A DNA stretch of 35,000 nucleotides from Streptomyces sp. PH10-H1 (lineage in GTDB: Bacteria; Actinomycetota; Actinomycetes; Streptomycetales; Streptomycetaceae): contig NZ_JASISZ010000009.1 in assembly GCF_030063355.1 (NCBI RefSeq), positions 115,216-150,215 of the forward strand, in the 5' to 3' direction. Positions 1 through 8,452 of the stretch are shown piece by piece; the stretch's first letter is position 1, and each line of letters begins with the position of its first letter. A program made the position numbers and the translations under genes. The notes under the pieces are model-generated. The model was not told the origin of the DNA and made no database searches. It saw nothing but the letters and a program-made list of their open reading frames with translations.

Positions 1-20
1 GTAAACGGGTTTTTCCCAGC

Positions 21-39
21 GGCGGCCCGGCGGGCCGCC
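21..39 (+). other. GC-rich stem-loop ahead of gluC
   Basis: An 8-bp perfect inverted repeat (GGCGGCCC / GGGCCGCC) encloses a 3-nt loop. No coding sequence can be supported in positions 1-163. In glutamate-type ABC operons the solute-binding protein gene normally precedes the permeases, so this hairpin probably sits between that gene, off the left edge, and gluC. There it could stabilise the upstream mRNA or partly terminate transcription. No T-run follows it. The role is inferred. Confidence 0.5.
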
Positions 40-163
40 ACGCCCTCGTGAGGCCATTCCCGATGCTGCTTCTCTCCGGGGCGCGACTCCTCGTACCCCC
101 CGCACGCCCAGGACCGACGATGCCTTCCTGCCCGATACGGGCGAACCGGCGAGGTGAGCCACG

Positions 164-811
164 ATGAACGTCCTGTTCGACAATTTCGCCCTGTTCCGGC
201 AGGGGTTCTTCGGCACGCTGTCACTCACCGCCGCCAGTGCGGTGCTCGCCCTGCTGCTCGGCATCCTCATGGCCGCCTTCCGGGTCTCTCCCGTGCCTCC
301 GCTGCGGGCGTTCGGCACGCTGTGGGTGACGCTGCTGCGCAACACGCCGCTGACCCTGCTGTTCCTCGTGGCCACCTTCGTCGTGCCCGAGGTCTTCGCC
401 ACCGGCCTCACCTCGTACCAGCTGGCGGTGCTCGCCCTCGGCTTCTACACCTCGGCCTTCATCTGCGAGGCGGTGCGCTCCGGCGTCAACACCGTGCAGC
501 TCGGGCAGGCCGAGGCAGCGCGAAGCATCGGCATGACGTTCACTCAGATCCTGCGGCTGATCATCCTCCCGCAGGCGGCCCGTACCGTCATCGCGCCGGT
601 CGGCAGCCTCATGATCGCGCTCACCAAGAACTCCGCGATCGCCGGAGCGTTCAGCGTCACCGAGCTGTTCTCCGTGCAGAAGCTCCTCAGCGACGAGGGT
701 CTCAACCTCACGGTGATCTTCATCTGGATCGCCCTGGCGTATCTGATCATCACCTTTGCGATCAGCGGCCTTTTCCGGCTGCTCGAGAACCGGCTGGCGG
801 TGGCCCGATGA
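164..811 (+). CDS. gluC: Glutamate-type ABC transporter permease GluC
   Basis: Inner-membrane permease of a polar amino acid (probably glutamate) ABC importer, 215 aa. It begins with hydrophobic segments at residues 15-40 and 60-80. The EAA loop that contacts the ATPase is visible at about residues 117-140 (EAARSIGMTFTQILRLIILP), and another membrane segment lies near the C-terminus. Size and layout fit the HisM/GlnP permease family. The ATG at 164 has a GAGGTG Shine-Dalgarno eight bases upstream. Its stop overlaps the start of the next permease (ATGA), so the two are translationally coupled. The binding-protein and ATPase genes are not in the window and presumably lie just to the left. The symbol rests on family plus the recalled location of gluABCD near recA in Streptomyces; the substrate is not proven by sequence. 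Confidence 0.88.
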   Translation: MNVLFDNFALFRQGFFGTLSLTAASAVLALLLGILMAAFRVSPVPPLRAFGTLWVTLLRNTPLTLLFLVATFVVPEVFATGLTSYQLAVLALGFYTSAFICEAVRSGVNTVQLGQAEAARSIGMTFTQILRLIILPQAARTVIAPVGSLMIALTKNSAIAGAFSVTELFSVQKLLSDEGLNLTVIFIWIALAYLIITFAISGLFRLLENRLAVAR

Positions 812-1659
812 CGGCGAGTGTCCTGTACGACGCCCCAGGACCCAGGACCAGACGGCGCAACCTGATCTACACGGTCATCGGCAGCCTCGCGCTCGCCGGA
901 CTGCTGGTCTTCATGGTCATGCGGCTCGACTCCAGGGGCGAGTTCCACTCCTACATGTGGACCCTGTTCCAGTACAGCGGGGTCCAGCAGCAGATCAAGG
1001 ACGGGGTGATCGCCACCCTCAAGGTGTTCGCGCTCGCCGCGGTCGCCTCGCTCGTCCTCGCCACGGTGTTCGCCGCCGGGCGGCTCTCGGACCACCGGGC
1101 GGTCCGGCTGGTCGCCGGTGCGGCGGTGGAGTTCTTCCGCGCGCTGCCCCTGATCATCATGATCTACCTGCTGTGGGCGACCGCGTTCGAGCCGTTCCAG
1201 GCCCTGGTCATCGGCCTGACGCTCTACAACGGCTCGGTCCAGGCGGAGATCTTCCGGGCCGGCATCAACTCCGTGCCCAAGGGCCAGAGCGAGGCCGCCT
1301 ACGCGCTGGGCATGCGCAAGACCCAGGTCATGCTGACCATCCTGGTCCCGCAGGCCGTGCGGGCGATGCTGCCCAGTATCATCAGCCAGCTCGTGGTGAC
1401 CCTCAAGGACACCTCCCTCGGCTACCTGATCGCGTACACGGAACTGCTGTACGTCGGCCGCATCCTGGCCGGCAACACCCCGACCCCCGGCAACTTCCCG
1501 TATGTTCCGGTGCTGCTCGTGATCGGCACGATCTACATCGCGATGTGCATGGCGCTGTCCGGAGTCGCCACCTGGGTGGAGAAGCGGTCCCGTCGCAGCC
1601 CCAAGGGCGCGCCGCCCCCCGCCCCGGAAGCCAAGGCCCTGGTGGCCACCGCGGAGTGA
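808..1659 (+). CDS. gluD: Glutamate-type ABC transporter permease GluD
   Basis: Second permease of the same importer, 283 aa, expected to form a heterodimer with GluC. A short basic cytoplasmic N-terminus (residues 1-18) is followed by a membrane segment at 19-38, a core of further segments, and an EAA loop at about residues 162-185 (SEAAYALGMRKTQVMLTILV). The tail after residue 258 is charged and Pro/Ala-rich. The ATG at 808 overlaps the gluC stop by four bases, and this fixes the start inside a longer open frame that begins upstream. The stop codon lies within the first copy of a degenerate tandem repeat that runs on downstream. Family assignment is firm and substrate specificity is inferred. 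Confidence 0.88.
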   Translation: MTASVLYDAPGPRTRRRNLIYTVIGSLALAGLLVFMVMRLDSRGEFHSYMWTLFQYSGVQQQIKDGVIATLKVFALAAVASLVLATVFAAGRLSDHRAVRLVAGAAVEFFRALPLIIMIYLLWATAFEPFQALVIGLTLYNGSVQAEIFRAGINSVPKGQSEAAYALGMRKTQVMLTILVPQAVRAMLPSIISQLVVTLKDTSLGYLIAYTELLYVGRILAGNTPTPGNFPYVPVLLVIGTIYIAMCMALSGVATWVEKRSRRSPKGAPPPAPEAKALVATAE

Positions 1660-1760
1660 CGATGCGCCGGTTCGTTGGGTGACGGTGCTCCGGGCGTCGG
1701 GTGACGGTATGTCGCTCGTGAGACGTGACGATGCGTCGGGCGTCAGGTGACGGTGTGCCG
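1657..1760 (+). repeat. Degenerate ~22-bp tandem repeats after gluD
   Basis: Five copies of TGACGRTG start at 1657, 1680, 1702, 1726 and 1748, spaced 23, 22, 24 and 22 bp. Flanking bases are also shared (roughly GTCGGG before and GYSCCGG after). The first copy includes the gluD stop codon. The stretch has no credible ORF. It is too degenerate and too short for CRISPR. It may have arisen by slippage or be a cluster of protein-binding sites. Confidence 0.65.
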
Positions 1761-1797
1761 GTCCGCACCGCGCCGACGTATCGCCGTCACTTGACGC
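1740..1797 (+). other. Long inverted repeat between gluD and the monooxygenase
   Basis: The last direct repeat copy (1740-1755) is nearly complementary to an inverted copy at 1782-1797. In RNA the 16-bp stem pairs completely if two G-U pairs are allowed, with a 26-nt loop. No T-run follows, so it is not a classical intrinsic terminator, though it could still stop or protect the glu transcript. The right arm contains TTGACG (1791-1796), a likely -35 element of the next gene, so the site might instead be an operator. Confidence 0.55.
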
Positions 1798-1825
1798 ACG
1801 CACTCGCAGTGGATTGCATACGTAT
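1791..1825 (+). promoter_or_regulatory. Putative promoter of the FAD monooxygenase gene
   Basis: TTGACG at 1791-1796 is followed after 18 bp by TGCATA (1815-1820). A perfect 8-bp palindrome, ATACGTAT, lies at 1818-1825. Transcription would then begin near 1828. That places the in-frame TTG at 1814 upstream of the mRNA start and favours the GTG at 1856 as the start codon. Inferred from sequence only. Confidence 0.4.
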
Positions 1826-1855
1826 CGTGACTGCACATCTTCCGGGGACCGCCCT

Positions 1856-3541
1856 GTGGACCCGGTGATCGTCGCCGGGGCGGGCCCCGTGGGCCTCGCC
1901 CTCGCGCTCGCTCTGGCCAAACGCGGTGTCCCGACCATCGTCCTCGACGAAGCCGAAGGTCCGGCCGACGCCCGTGACGAGCTGCGCCATCCGCGCACCA
2001 CCGTCCTGGGCGCCGATACCGCCGCCCTGCTGGAACGTCTCGGCTACCCCCAGGTGTACGAGGACGGCACCACCTGGACCGGGTGGCGCACTCTGCGCCG
2101 GCGGCAGGAGGTACTGCGGATCGGCTTCGGTCCAGAACCCGGCGACGAACCGTCTCCGGTGCACATCTCCCAGCACCGGCTGGAACGCGGGCTGCGCGAG
2201 GCGCTGCACGGCCACGGGCTCGTGCGGATCGTGACCGGCTCCCGCGTCGACGCGCTCGACGAGGACGCCACCGGGGTCACCGTGCACACCCGGGGCGCGG
2301 ACCGCACCTGGTGGCGCGGCAGTTACCTGGTGGGCTGCGACGGGCCGCGGTCGACGGTCCGCAAGCTGCTCGCGGTGCGCTTCCCCGGGAAGACCGCCGT
2401 CGACCGGCACGCCGTGGCCGCGCTGCACGTCGAACTCCCGGAACCCGGCGTGGCCCTGCTGCACCGCGATCCCCCCGGCGCCACCGGCCAGGAGGTGACA
2501 GCCCGTCCGCTGCCGGACGGCATGTGGCGGTTCGACTGGCTGCTGCCCGCCCGCGGTGATGTGCTGACCGCCGATGAACTGGTGACGCGGGTGCGCGCCA
2601 TCCTGACTACGTGGTGCGGCAGCGTCGTACCGTACGAACTGGTGGGCTCGGCCGAGTATCCGGTGCACCAGCGACTCGCCCGCCGCTGGCGGGTGGGCCG
2701 GTCGTTCCTCGCCGGCGACGCCGCCCACCTGATGGGCGCACTCGGCGCTCAGAGCGTGGAGGAGGGCCTCCGGGACGCCGAGAACCTCTCCTGGAAGCTC
2801 GCGCTGGCCTGGCACGACGGCGCGTCCGACACCCTGCTCGACAGCTACCAGGCGGAGCGGCGCGAGGCGGTCGGCGCCCGGCTGCGCGCCACCGACCAGG
2901 CACTGCCGCTGGTACGCGCCAACGGAACCTGGAACGCGATACGCCATTCGCTGCTCTCCGGCTCCACCCGCGGGCACGCCGAACTGCTGACCGACAGCCA
3001 CCTCGGCCGGGGACCCGCCGCCTCTCCTCCGGTCTATGGGCGGTCACCGCTCGCGCTGCCCGCGCCGCGGCCCGGCGGTGGCGGCAGTGGCGGCGGCCGG
3101 ACCACCGGGTCACCGCTGGTCGCCACATGCGCCACTCCCCCGGGCGGTCCGGTCGTCGATGTGGCGGTGACGGCGCTCGACGGCACCGTCGGCCGGCTGC
3201 GCGACCGGCTCGGCCAGCAGCTGCTGGTCGTGCTGATCGCACCGGGCACCGGTGTGTGGGACAGCAGGCACTGGCTGACAGCCGGTCTGATGCCGCGGCT
3301 CGCGTCGGCGGTCGCCGCGCTGCCGATGCGCGCCGAGCTGCTGGTCGCCGAGGGCTACCCCGGCGCGACGGCGCACAGCGTGCTGCTGATCCGCCCGGAC
3401 GGCCACCTGGTGACGGCCATGGTCGGCTGCCGCCCCGCCGAGCTGTACTCCTACGCGGACCTGGCCCGCGGCGGCCCCCCGCACCGGACCGCTCCGCAGG
3501 ACGCCCCGCAGGACGAGCCGGTCAGCGGGCGGATCCCCTAG
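1856..3541 (+). CDS. FAD-dependent monooxygenase (aromatic hydroxylase type)
   Basis: Class A flavoprotein monooxygenase, 561 aa, expected to use FAD and NAD(P)H to hydroxylate an aromatic or polyketide-like substrate. The N-terminal FAD-binding fold shows GAGPVG at residues 8-13, the CDG motif at 161-163 and GDAAH at 287-291, followed by EEGLRDAENLSWKLA. The usual glycine-rich stretch after GDAAH is replaced by MGALGAQSVEEG. The C-terminal part (about residue 400 onward) resembles the thioredoxin-like domain of phenol-hydroxylase relatives, after a Gly-rich linker. I chose GTG 1856 because a GGGG-type Shine-Dalgarno lies about eight bases before it and the putative promoter lies between the TTG at 1814 and this codon. 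It sits alone between the glu transporter and recX, so context does not reveal its substrate. Confidence 0.8.
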   Translation: MDPVIVAGAGPVGLALALALAKRGVPTIVLDEAEGPADARDELRHPRTTVLGADTAALLERLGYPQVYEDGTTWTGWRTLRRRQEVLRIGFGPEPGDEPSPVHISQHRLERGLREALHGHGLVRIVTGSRVDALDEDATGVTVHTRGADRTWWRGSYLVGCDGPRSTVRKLLAVRFPGKTAVDRHAVAALHVELPEPGVALLHRDPPGATGQEVTARPLPDGMWRFDWLLPARGDVLTADELVTRVRAILTTWCGSVVPYELVGSAEYPVHQRLARRWRVGRSFLAGDAAHLMGALGAQSVEEGLRDAENLSWKLALAWHDGASDTLLDSYQAERREAVGARLRATDQALPLVRANGTWNAIRHSLLSGSTRGHAELLTDSHLGRGPAASPPVYGRSPLALPAPRPGGGGSGGGRTTGSPLVATCATPPGGPVVDVAVTALDGTVGRLRDRLGQQLLVVLIAPGTGVWDSRHWLTAGLMPRLASAVAALPMRAELLVAEGYPGATAHSVLLIRPDGHLVTAMVGCRPAELYSYADLARGGPPHRTAPQDAPQDEPVSGRIP

Positions 3542-3616
3542 GGCCGGGGGCGGCCGGGACGGAACGCGGCGGGAAACCCGGGCAGGGCCGGAAGCTCAGC
3601 ACGGGCTGCGGCCCGG

Positions 3617-4165
3617 TCAGGCCAGGCCCGGCTCCTCGCCTTCTTCCTCCAGGGCCCTGCGGACCACCCGGAGGGCGACACCCTCCGGATAGCCCTTGCG
3701 GGCGAGCATCCCCGCGAGGCGGCGGAGGCGCTTGTCGCGCTCCAGCCCTCGCGTCGTCCGGAGCTTGCGGTCCACCAGGGCGCGGGCGGTCTCCTCCTCC
3801 TGCTCGGAGTCGAGCCGGCCCACCGCCTCGCTGACCAGTTCCGCGTCCACCCCCCGGGTGTGGAGCTCCCTCGCCAGCGCCCGGCGGGCCAGGCCCCGGC
3901 CGCGGTGCCGGGACTCCACCCAGGCGTTGGCGAACGCCTGGTCGTCGATCAGTCCGGCGTCCTGGAACCGCTCCAGCAGGTTCTCCGCCACCTCGTCGGG
4001 GATCTCCCGTCGGCGCATCGCGTCGGCGAGCTGCTTGCGGGTACGGGGGTTCCCGGTGAGCAGGCGCAGGCACAACGCCCGCGCCTGCTCCTCGGGGCTG
4101 AGCGGCGGCTCTTTCGAGGCCCTCGACTCGGAAGAGCCGCCGCGATCGGGGTGCCGGCTCGCCAT
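3617..4165 (-). CDS. recX: RecX, regulator of RecA
   Basis: RecX binds RecA filaments and limits their growth and activity. The protein is 182 aa, with a charged N-terminal extension (about residues 1-20) and then the helical RecX repeats. Typical stretches are LTGNPRTRKQLADAMRRREIP and AGLIDDQAFANAWVESRHRGRGLARRAL-type sequence around residues 36-98. The tail is acidic. The gene starts 4 nt after the recA stop, so it is almost certainly co-transcribed and translated with recA. That arrangement is conserved in Streptomyces and mycobacteria and would give RecX together with the DNA-damage induction of recA. It converges with the monooxygenase gene, with 75 bp between their stops and no clear terminator. 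Confidence 0.93.
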   Translation of the reverse strand: MASRHPDRGGSSESRASKEPPLSPEEQARALCLRLLTGNPRTRKQLADAMRRREIPDEVAENLLERFQDAGLIDDQAFANAWVESRHRGRGLARRALARELHTRGVDAELVSEAVGRLDSEQEEETARALVDRKLRTTRGLERDKRLRRLAGMLARKGYPEGVALRVVRRALEEEGEEPGLA

Positions 4166-4169
4166 GGCC

Positions 4170-5288
<1,119 letters not shown>

Positions 5289-5331
5289 GGGCTCCACCCG
5301 GGATGTTTGAGTCGATCGCTTCACGTCCACG

Positions 5332-5354
5332 ACGCTAGTCCCTGCCACTGACAA
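5332..5354 (-). promoter_or_regulatory. RecA-independent damage promoter (RecA-NDp) of recA
   Basis: On the minus strand TTGTCAGTG (5354-5346) is followed by 8 bp and then TAGCGT (5337-5332). This fits the RecA-NDp pattern TTGTCRGTG-N8-TAnnnT described for mycobacterial and Streptomyces recA genes and attributed to PafBC control. Transcription would start near 5325, giving a leader of about 37 nt before ATG 5288. Confidence 0.85.
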
Positions 5355-5417
5355 TGCGCCTGGACGTCGCTCCGAGCTGTGGAAAACCTCCGCGGAGAAC
5401 CCGCCCGGAATACCTAT

Positions 5418-5445
5418 GAGAATGGATGTTCGATTTGCGTGTCAA
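5418..5445 (-). promoter_or_regulatory. SOS (LexA) box and -35 of the upstream recA promoter
   Basis: The minus strand reads GAACATCCATTCTC at 5431-5418, the Cheo-box-like SOS site known from Streptomyces recA. A TTGACA at 5445-5440 lies just upstream, so the box falls in the spacer of a promoter where LexA would block polymerase. The matching -10 is unclear; candidates around TCTCAT/TAGGTA are weak. Confidence 0.75.
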
Positions 5446-5455
5446 GCGCGGGGCC

Positions 5456-5877
5456 TCAGGTGCGGCGGCGCAATCGCAGCCGCAGCCGGGCGGCCGATGC
5501 GGCCCGTGCGGCCCCCGCACTCCCGGGTCCGCCACCCGTCTTGGCGACCGCGATCTCCCAGGCCCGCAGCGCCTCCGCCTGCCGCGCCGGCGGCAGCACC
5601 GAGCACAGCGCCCGGCGCAGCCGCGGCCCGTCGGCCACTAAAACGTGAACAGCACCATGGTGAAGAGCTGGAAGACGCTCCGAGGGGGGTGGCCGACAGC
5701 CCCCACACATTGCTCGCCCTGTTCTGCAGATAGGTGCGCACCCAGTCGGAATGCAGAGAACGCGATCAGAATGTTGATCAGCAGCCCGGCCACCTGGTGG
5801 AACGCCCAGTAGGCGAACTGGAAGCAACCCACCAGCGCCAGCGCGAGCATCATCGCCCGCGGCAGCCACTGCGGCAT
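5456..5877 (-). pseudogene. Decayed AI-2E family (PerM-like) transporter
   Basis: Remnants of one membrane-transporter gene lie in successive reading frames on the minus strand. From ATG 5877 to about 5758 comes MPQWLPRAMMLALALVGCF and two membrane-like stretches. Near 5753-5690 a different frame gives SDWVRTYLQNRASNVWGLSA. Around 5675-5642 the first frame returns with VFQLFTMVLFTF and then TAG. From about 5645 to 5531 a third frame gives ADGPRLRRALCSVLPPARQ and LRAWEIAVAKTGG. These match, in order, parts of AI-2E/PerM-type proteins as I know them. The segment between the first and second blocks and nearly everything after KTGG are missing, and at least three frame changes are needed. The family normally exceeds 350 aa. 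No single ORF here can encode a working transporter. As I recall, many streptomycetes carry an intact copy between DUF3046 and recA. Confidence 0.82.
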
Positions 5878-5994
5878 CCTCGTATGCGGAGCCGGCGCAC
5901 TATGTCGCGCTGAACAGCGCTTTCGTCGCTTCCTGCTACGAGCCCCCGGTCTGGCCGCGCGGGACAGAAAGCACGGGACCAACCCTCCGTCGGC

Positions 5995-6189
5995 TCAGCG
6001 CCGCCCCGCCGGCACATCCATCGCCACACACACCGCCCGCCACACGTCCTTGGCCTCCCACCCGGCCTCCAACGCCTCCCACACCGTCCGCCCGCCCAAC
6101 TCCGCCATCACATGATCCCGCGCGAACGAATCCGCATACCCCTCCCCGAAATGCGCCCGCATCCGCTCCCAGAACACCGTCAACCTCAT
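5995..6189 (-). CDS. DUF3046 family protein
   Basis: Small actinobacterial protein of unknown function, 64 aa, starting MRLTVFWERM and containing GYADSFARDHVMAELGGRTV, the recognisable DUF3046 core. It is predicted soluble, with no signal peptide or membrane segment. The family is commonly found next to recA in actinobacteria, including mycobacteria. The start is ATG 6189. There is no Shine-Dalgarno; instead GATACT (6201-6196) ends six bases before the ATG, as expected for a leaderless mRNA. It is separated from recA by the decayed transporter. The association with recA hints at a link to DNA metabolism, but no function is established. Confidence 0.88.
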   Translation of the reverse strand: MRLTVFWERMRAHFGEGYADSFARDHVMAELGGRTVWEALEAGWEAKDVWRAVCVAMDVPAGRR

Positions 6190-6317
6190 GCGCCCAGTAT
6201 CGCGTGCGTCAACTTCGGGGCCGGGGGATCCCGCACACGGGGGCTTGGGGTCGCACGGCCGGGTGCTCCCTTGTGCCAGGCGTATGCAGTGGGGGGATGG
6301 CGCCCTACTGTGCGGGC

Positions 6318-7220
6318 ATGCCAGGAACTCCCCTCGCGCGCGCCGGGCACTTCGTGTGGCTGACCGCACGCGTGCTCGAGCAGCGCAGGTTCGCGTACAG
6401 CTTTCTCGACGGTCCGGACGAGGCGGTCGAGGCCGCGCTCAACGCCTACCGCAATGACGACGGCGGCTTCGGGCACGCCTTGGAGCCGGATCTGCGGGGG
6501 CCGGTGAGCCAGCCGCTGCATACGGCGCACGCGTTGCGTGTGCTGGACGGGATCGGGCGGTGCGGCGGGCAGCGGGCCGAGCGGGTGTGCCGTTATCTGA
6601 CGGAGGTGTCGACCGCGGAGGGGGCGCTGCCCGCGGTGCACCCGTCGTTGCACGGCTATCCGTCGGCGCCGTGGATCCCGGTGGTCGATGAGCCGAAGGG
6701 TGATCTGCTGGCGACGGGTCCCGTGGTGGGGATGCTGCACCGCAACGGGGTTTGGCACGCGTGGCTGTTCCGGGCCACGGACTTCTGCTGGGCGGCGATC
6801 GACGCGCTGGACACGACGCATCCGTACGAGGCCGAGGCGGCGGTGGCGTTCCTGGACTCCGTCCCGGACCGGGCGCGGGCGCGGGCGGCGGCGCACCGGC
6901 TGGGGCAACTGGTACGCGAGCAGCGGCTGGCGGTGCTGGACCCGGACCGGGCGGACGAATACCCGGTGTCCCCGGGGTACGCGCCGGGCGAGTACCACTT
7001 CGCGTACGACTTCGCGCGCACCCCGGACTCGCTGGCCCGGCAGTGGTTCACCGACGCGGAACTGGAGCGGTCGCTGGACTTCCTGGCAGCGGAGCAGGGA
7101 GAGGACGGCGGGTGGCCGATGCGCTGGCGCGCATGGGCGCCCGGTACCCGGCTGGAGTGGCGGCCGATCATCACGATCGAGGCCCTGCGGACGCTGCGCG
7201 TCTACGGCCGCGACATCTGA
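6318..7220 (+). CDS. Alpha-toroid protein, prenyltransferase/squalene-oxidase-repeat-like
   Basis: 300-aa protein with motifs resembling the QW-type repeats of terpene cyclases and protein prenyltransferases: NDDGGFGHALEPDL near residue 40 and EDGGWPMRWRAW near residue 260, separated by helical sequence. This suggests an alpha/alpha-toroid fold. I cannot identify the aspartate motif of an active cyclase, so the substrate and activity are unknown. It is predicted soluble. ATG 6318 is chosen because TACTGT (6306-6311) lies exactly six bases before it with no Shine-Dalgarno, a leaderless arrangement, and because PGTPLARAGHFVWLTARVL looks like the usual N-terminus. An in-frame ATG at 6297 is possible. 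It is divergent from DUF3046. Confidence 0.72.
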   Translation: MPGTPLARAGHFVWLTARVLEQRRFAYSFLDGPDEAVEAALNAYRNDDGGFGHALEPDLRGPVSQPLHTAHALRVLDGIGRCGGQRAERVCRYLTEVSTAEGALPAVHPSLHGYPSAPWIPVVDEPKGDLLATGPVVGMLHRNGVWHAWLFRATDFCWAAIDALDTTHPYEAEAAVAFLDSVPDRARARAAAHRLGQLVREQRLAVLDPDRADEYPVSPGYAPGEYHFAYDFARTPDSLARQWFTDAELERSLDFLAAEQGEDGGWPMRWRAWAPGTRLEWRPIITIEALRTLRVYGRDI

Positions 7221-7258
7221 AACCGGAACCGGGGCCGGGAACCAGGGCCGGAACCGGG

Positions 7259-7570
7259 CTAGCCGGTCAGGGCCCGTACGGCGGCGGTCACCAGGACCGC
7301 CGCGCCGATGACCACCAGGAAGGGCGCGCGCAGCAGCAACGCCACGGCCGCCGCGGCGAGACCGGCGGCGCGGGCGTCGACGACGAGTTTCAGCCCGCTC
7401 GTGCTGAACGTCTGCAGCGCGGTGAGTGCGGCCAGCAGGGCGAGGGGGACGAGTGCGGCGAGCCGCTTCACCAGGGGCCGCTCCAGGATGCCGGCGGGCA
7501 CGGAGAGCCCGAGCAGCTTCACGGCGTAGCAGCCGAAGGCGGTCACGCCGATGGCGATCCAGGTGCTCAT
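7259..7570 (-). CDS. azlD: AzlD family branched-chain amino acid exporter subunit
   Basis: Small membrane subunit of an AzlCD-type exporter, 103 aa, with about four hydrophobic segments (WIAIGVTAFGCYAVKLLGL at the N-terminus, ALVPLALLAALTAL, an Ala-rich segment, and PFLVVIGAAVLVTAAV at the end). AzlD partners AzlC to export branched-chain amino acids or analogues such as azaleucine. The ATG at 7570 overlaps the azlC stop (ATGA), so the pair is coupled. It converges with the toroid gene across a 38-bp gap rich in GGAACCGG-like repeats. Confidence 0.85.
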   Translation of the reverse strand: MSTWIAIGVTAFGCYAVKLLGLSVPAGILERPLVKRLAALVPLALLAALTALQTFSTSGLKLVVDARAAGLAAAAVALLLRAPFLVVIGAAVLVTAAVRALTG

Positions 7571-8451
7571 CGGTCCGACTTCCTCGTGGGTGCGGTGGGC
7601 GCGGTGGGCGCGCTGCGTGGGCTGCGGGCGCCGCGTGTGGCGGCCAGGACGACGGGCGCGGCCAGTGCCGCGACGAGTACCGGTACCCCGGCGGGCAGCA
7701 GTGGCAGGCACACGAGGGCGAAGATGACGGCCAGTCCCGCCACCATGCGCTCGCGACGGCCCTTCACCATGGGCGCGAGCAGCGCGAGGAAGACCGCGGG
7801 ACCCGCCGCGTCCAGCCCCCAGCCGGCCGGATCGCCCAGCGCGGAGGCGCCGAGGGCGCCCAGGAGCGTGGTCAGGTTCCACAGCAGGTAGATGCTGGCG
7901 CCGGTGACGGTGAAGCCCAGGCGCGCGCTGCGCCGGTCGGGCTGCGCCAGCGTCACGGCGGAGGTCTCGTCGATCACCCATTGCGCGGCGAAGGGGCGCA
8001 GCGCCCGGGGAAAGCGCAGCAACTGGGACAGCCGCAGCCCGTAGAACGCGTTGCGCGCGCCCAGGAAGAACGCCCCGGCGGCCGCGGCGAACGGGCTGCC
8101 GCCCGCGCCCAGCGCGCTGACCAGCGCGAACTGCGAGGCGCCGCTGAAGACCAGCAGGGAGAGCGCGCAGGTCTGCGCCACGGTCAGTCCGGCCCCTGCC
8201 GAGGTCACGCCGAAGGCGAAGCCGGACAGCCCGACCGCGACGCCGACGGCCAGCGCGTCCCGGACCACGGCGGACGCGGGCTTCGCCGCCGGCCCCGCAG
8301 GCCCCGCACTGGTATCGACATCCGCATCCGGATCCGCATCCGCATCGACAAGGCCGACCTTCGTACGCGCCGCCGCCGTTCTCGCGTCCTCCGTACCGTC
8401 CGGTCCACCGCTGTCCCTGTGTATGCGCGCTGCTCGTGTCACCCACCGCAC
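7567..8451 (-). CDS. azlC: AzlC family branched-chain amino acid exporter subunit
   Basis: Main membrane subunit of the exporter, 294 aa. After a hydrophilic N-terminal extension of about 60 residues comes the AzlC core with GLSGFAFGVTSAGAG, QTCALSLLVFSGASQFALV and GARNAFYGLRLSQLLRFP, all typical of the family. The extension contains an Asp-rich run (DADADPDADVD) encoded by ATCCGC-like hexamer repeats at about 8319-8355, probably a slippage product. The start is GTG 8451, one base past the araC stop. There is no good Shine-Dalgarno, and a 6-bp stem (8456-8474) lies just upstream, so translation probably depends on coupling to araC. A later GTG in the extension is possible. The C-terminus is Thr/Pro/Ala-rich. 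Confidence 0.85.
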   Translation of the reverse strand: MRWVTRAARIHRDSGGPDGTEDARTAAARTKVGLVDADADPDADVDTSAGPAGPAAKPASAVVRDALAVGVAVGLSGFAFGVTSAGAGLTVAQTCALSLLVFSGASQFALVSALGAGGSPFAAAAGAFFLGARNAFYGLRLSQLLRFPRALRPFAAQWVIDETSAVTLAQPDRRSARLGFTVTGASIYLLWNLTTLLGALGASALGDPAGWGLDAAGPAVFLALLAPMVKGRRERMVAGLAVIFALVCLPLLPAGVPVLVAALAAPVVLAATRGARSPRSAPTAPTAPTRKSDR

Positions 8452-8452
8452 G

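Noticed and set aside
1657..1760. CRISPR-like short repeats after gluD
   Set aside because: Units are contiguous and degenerate, with no spacers of constant length and no cas genes.
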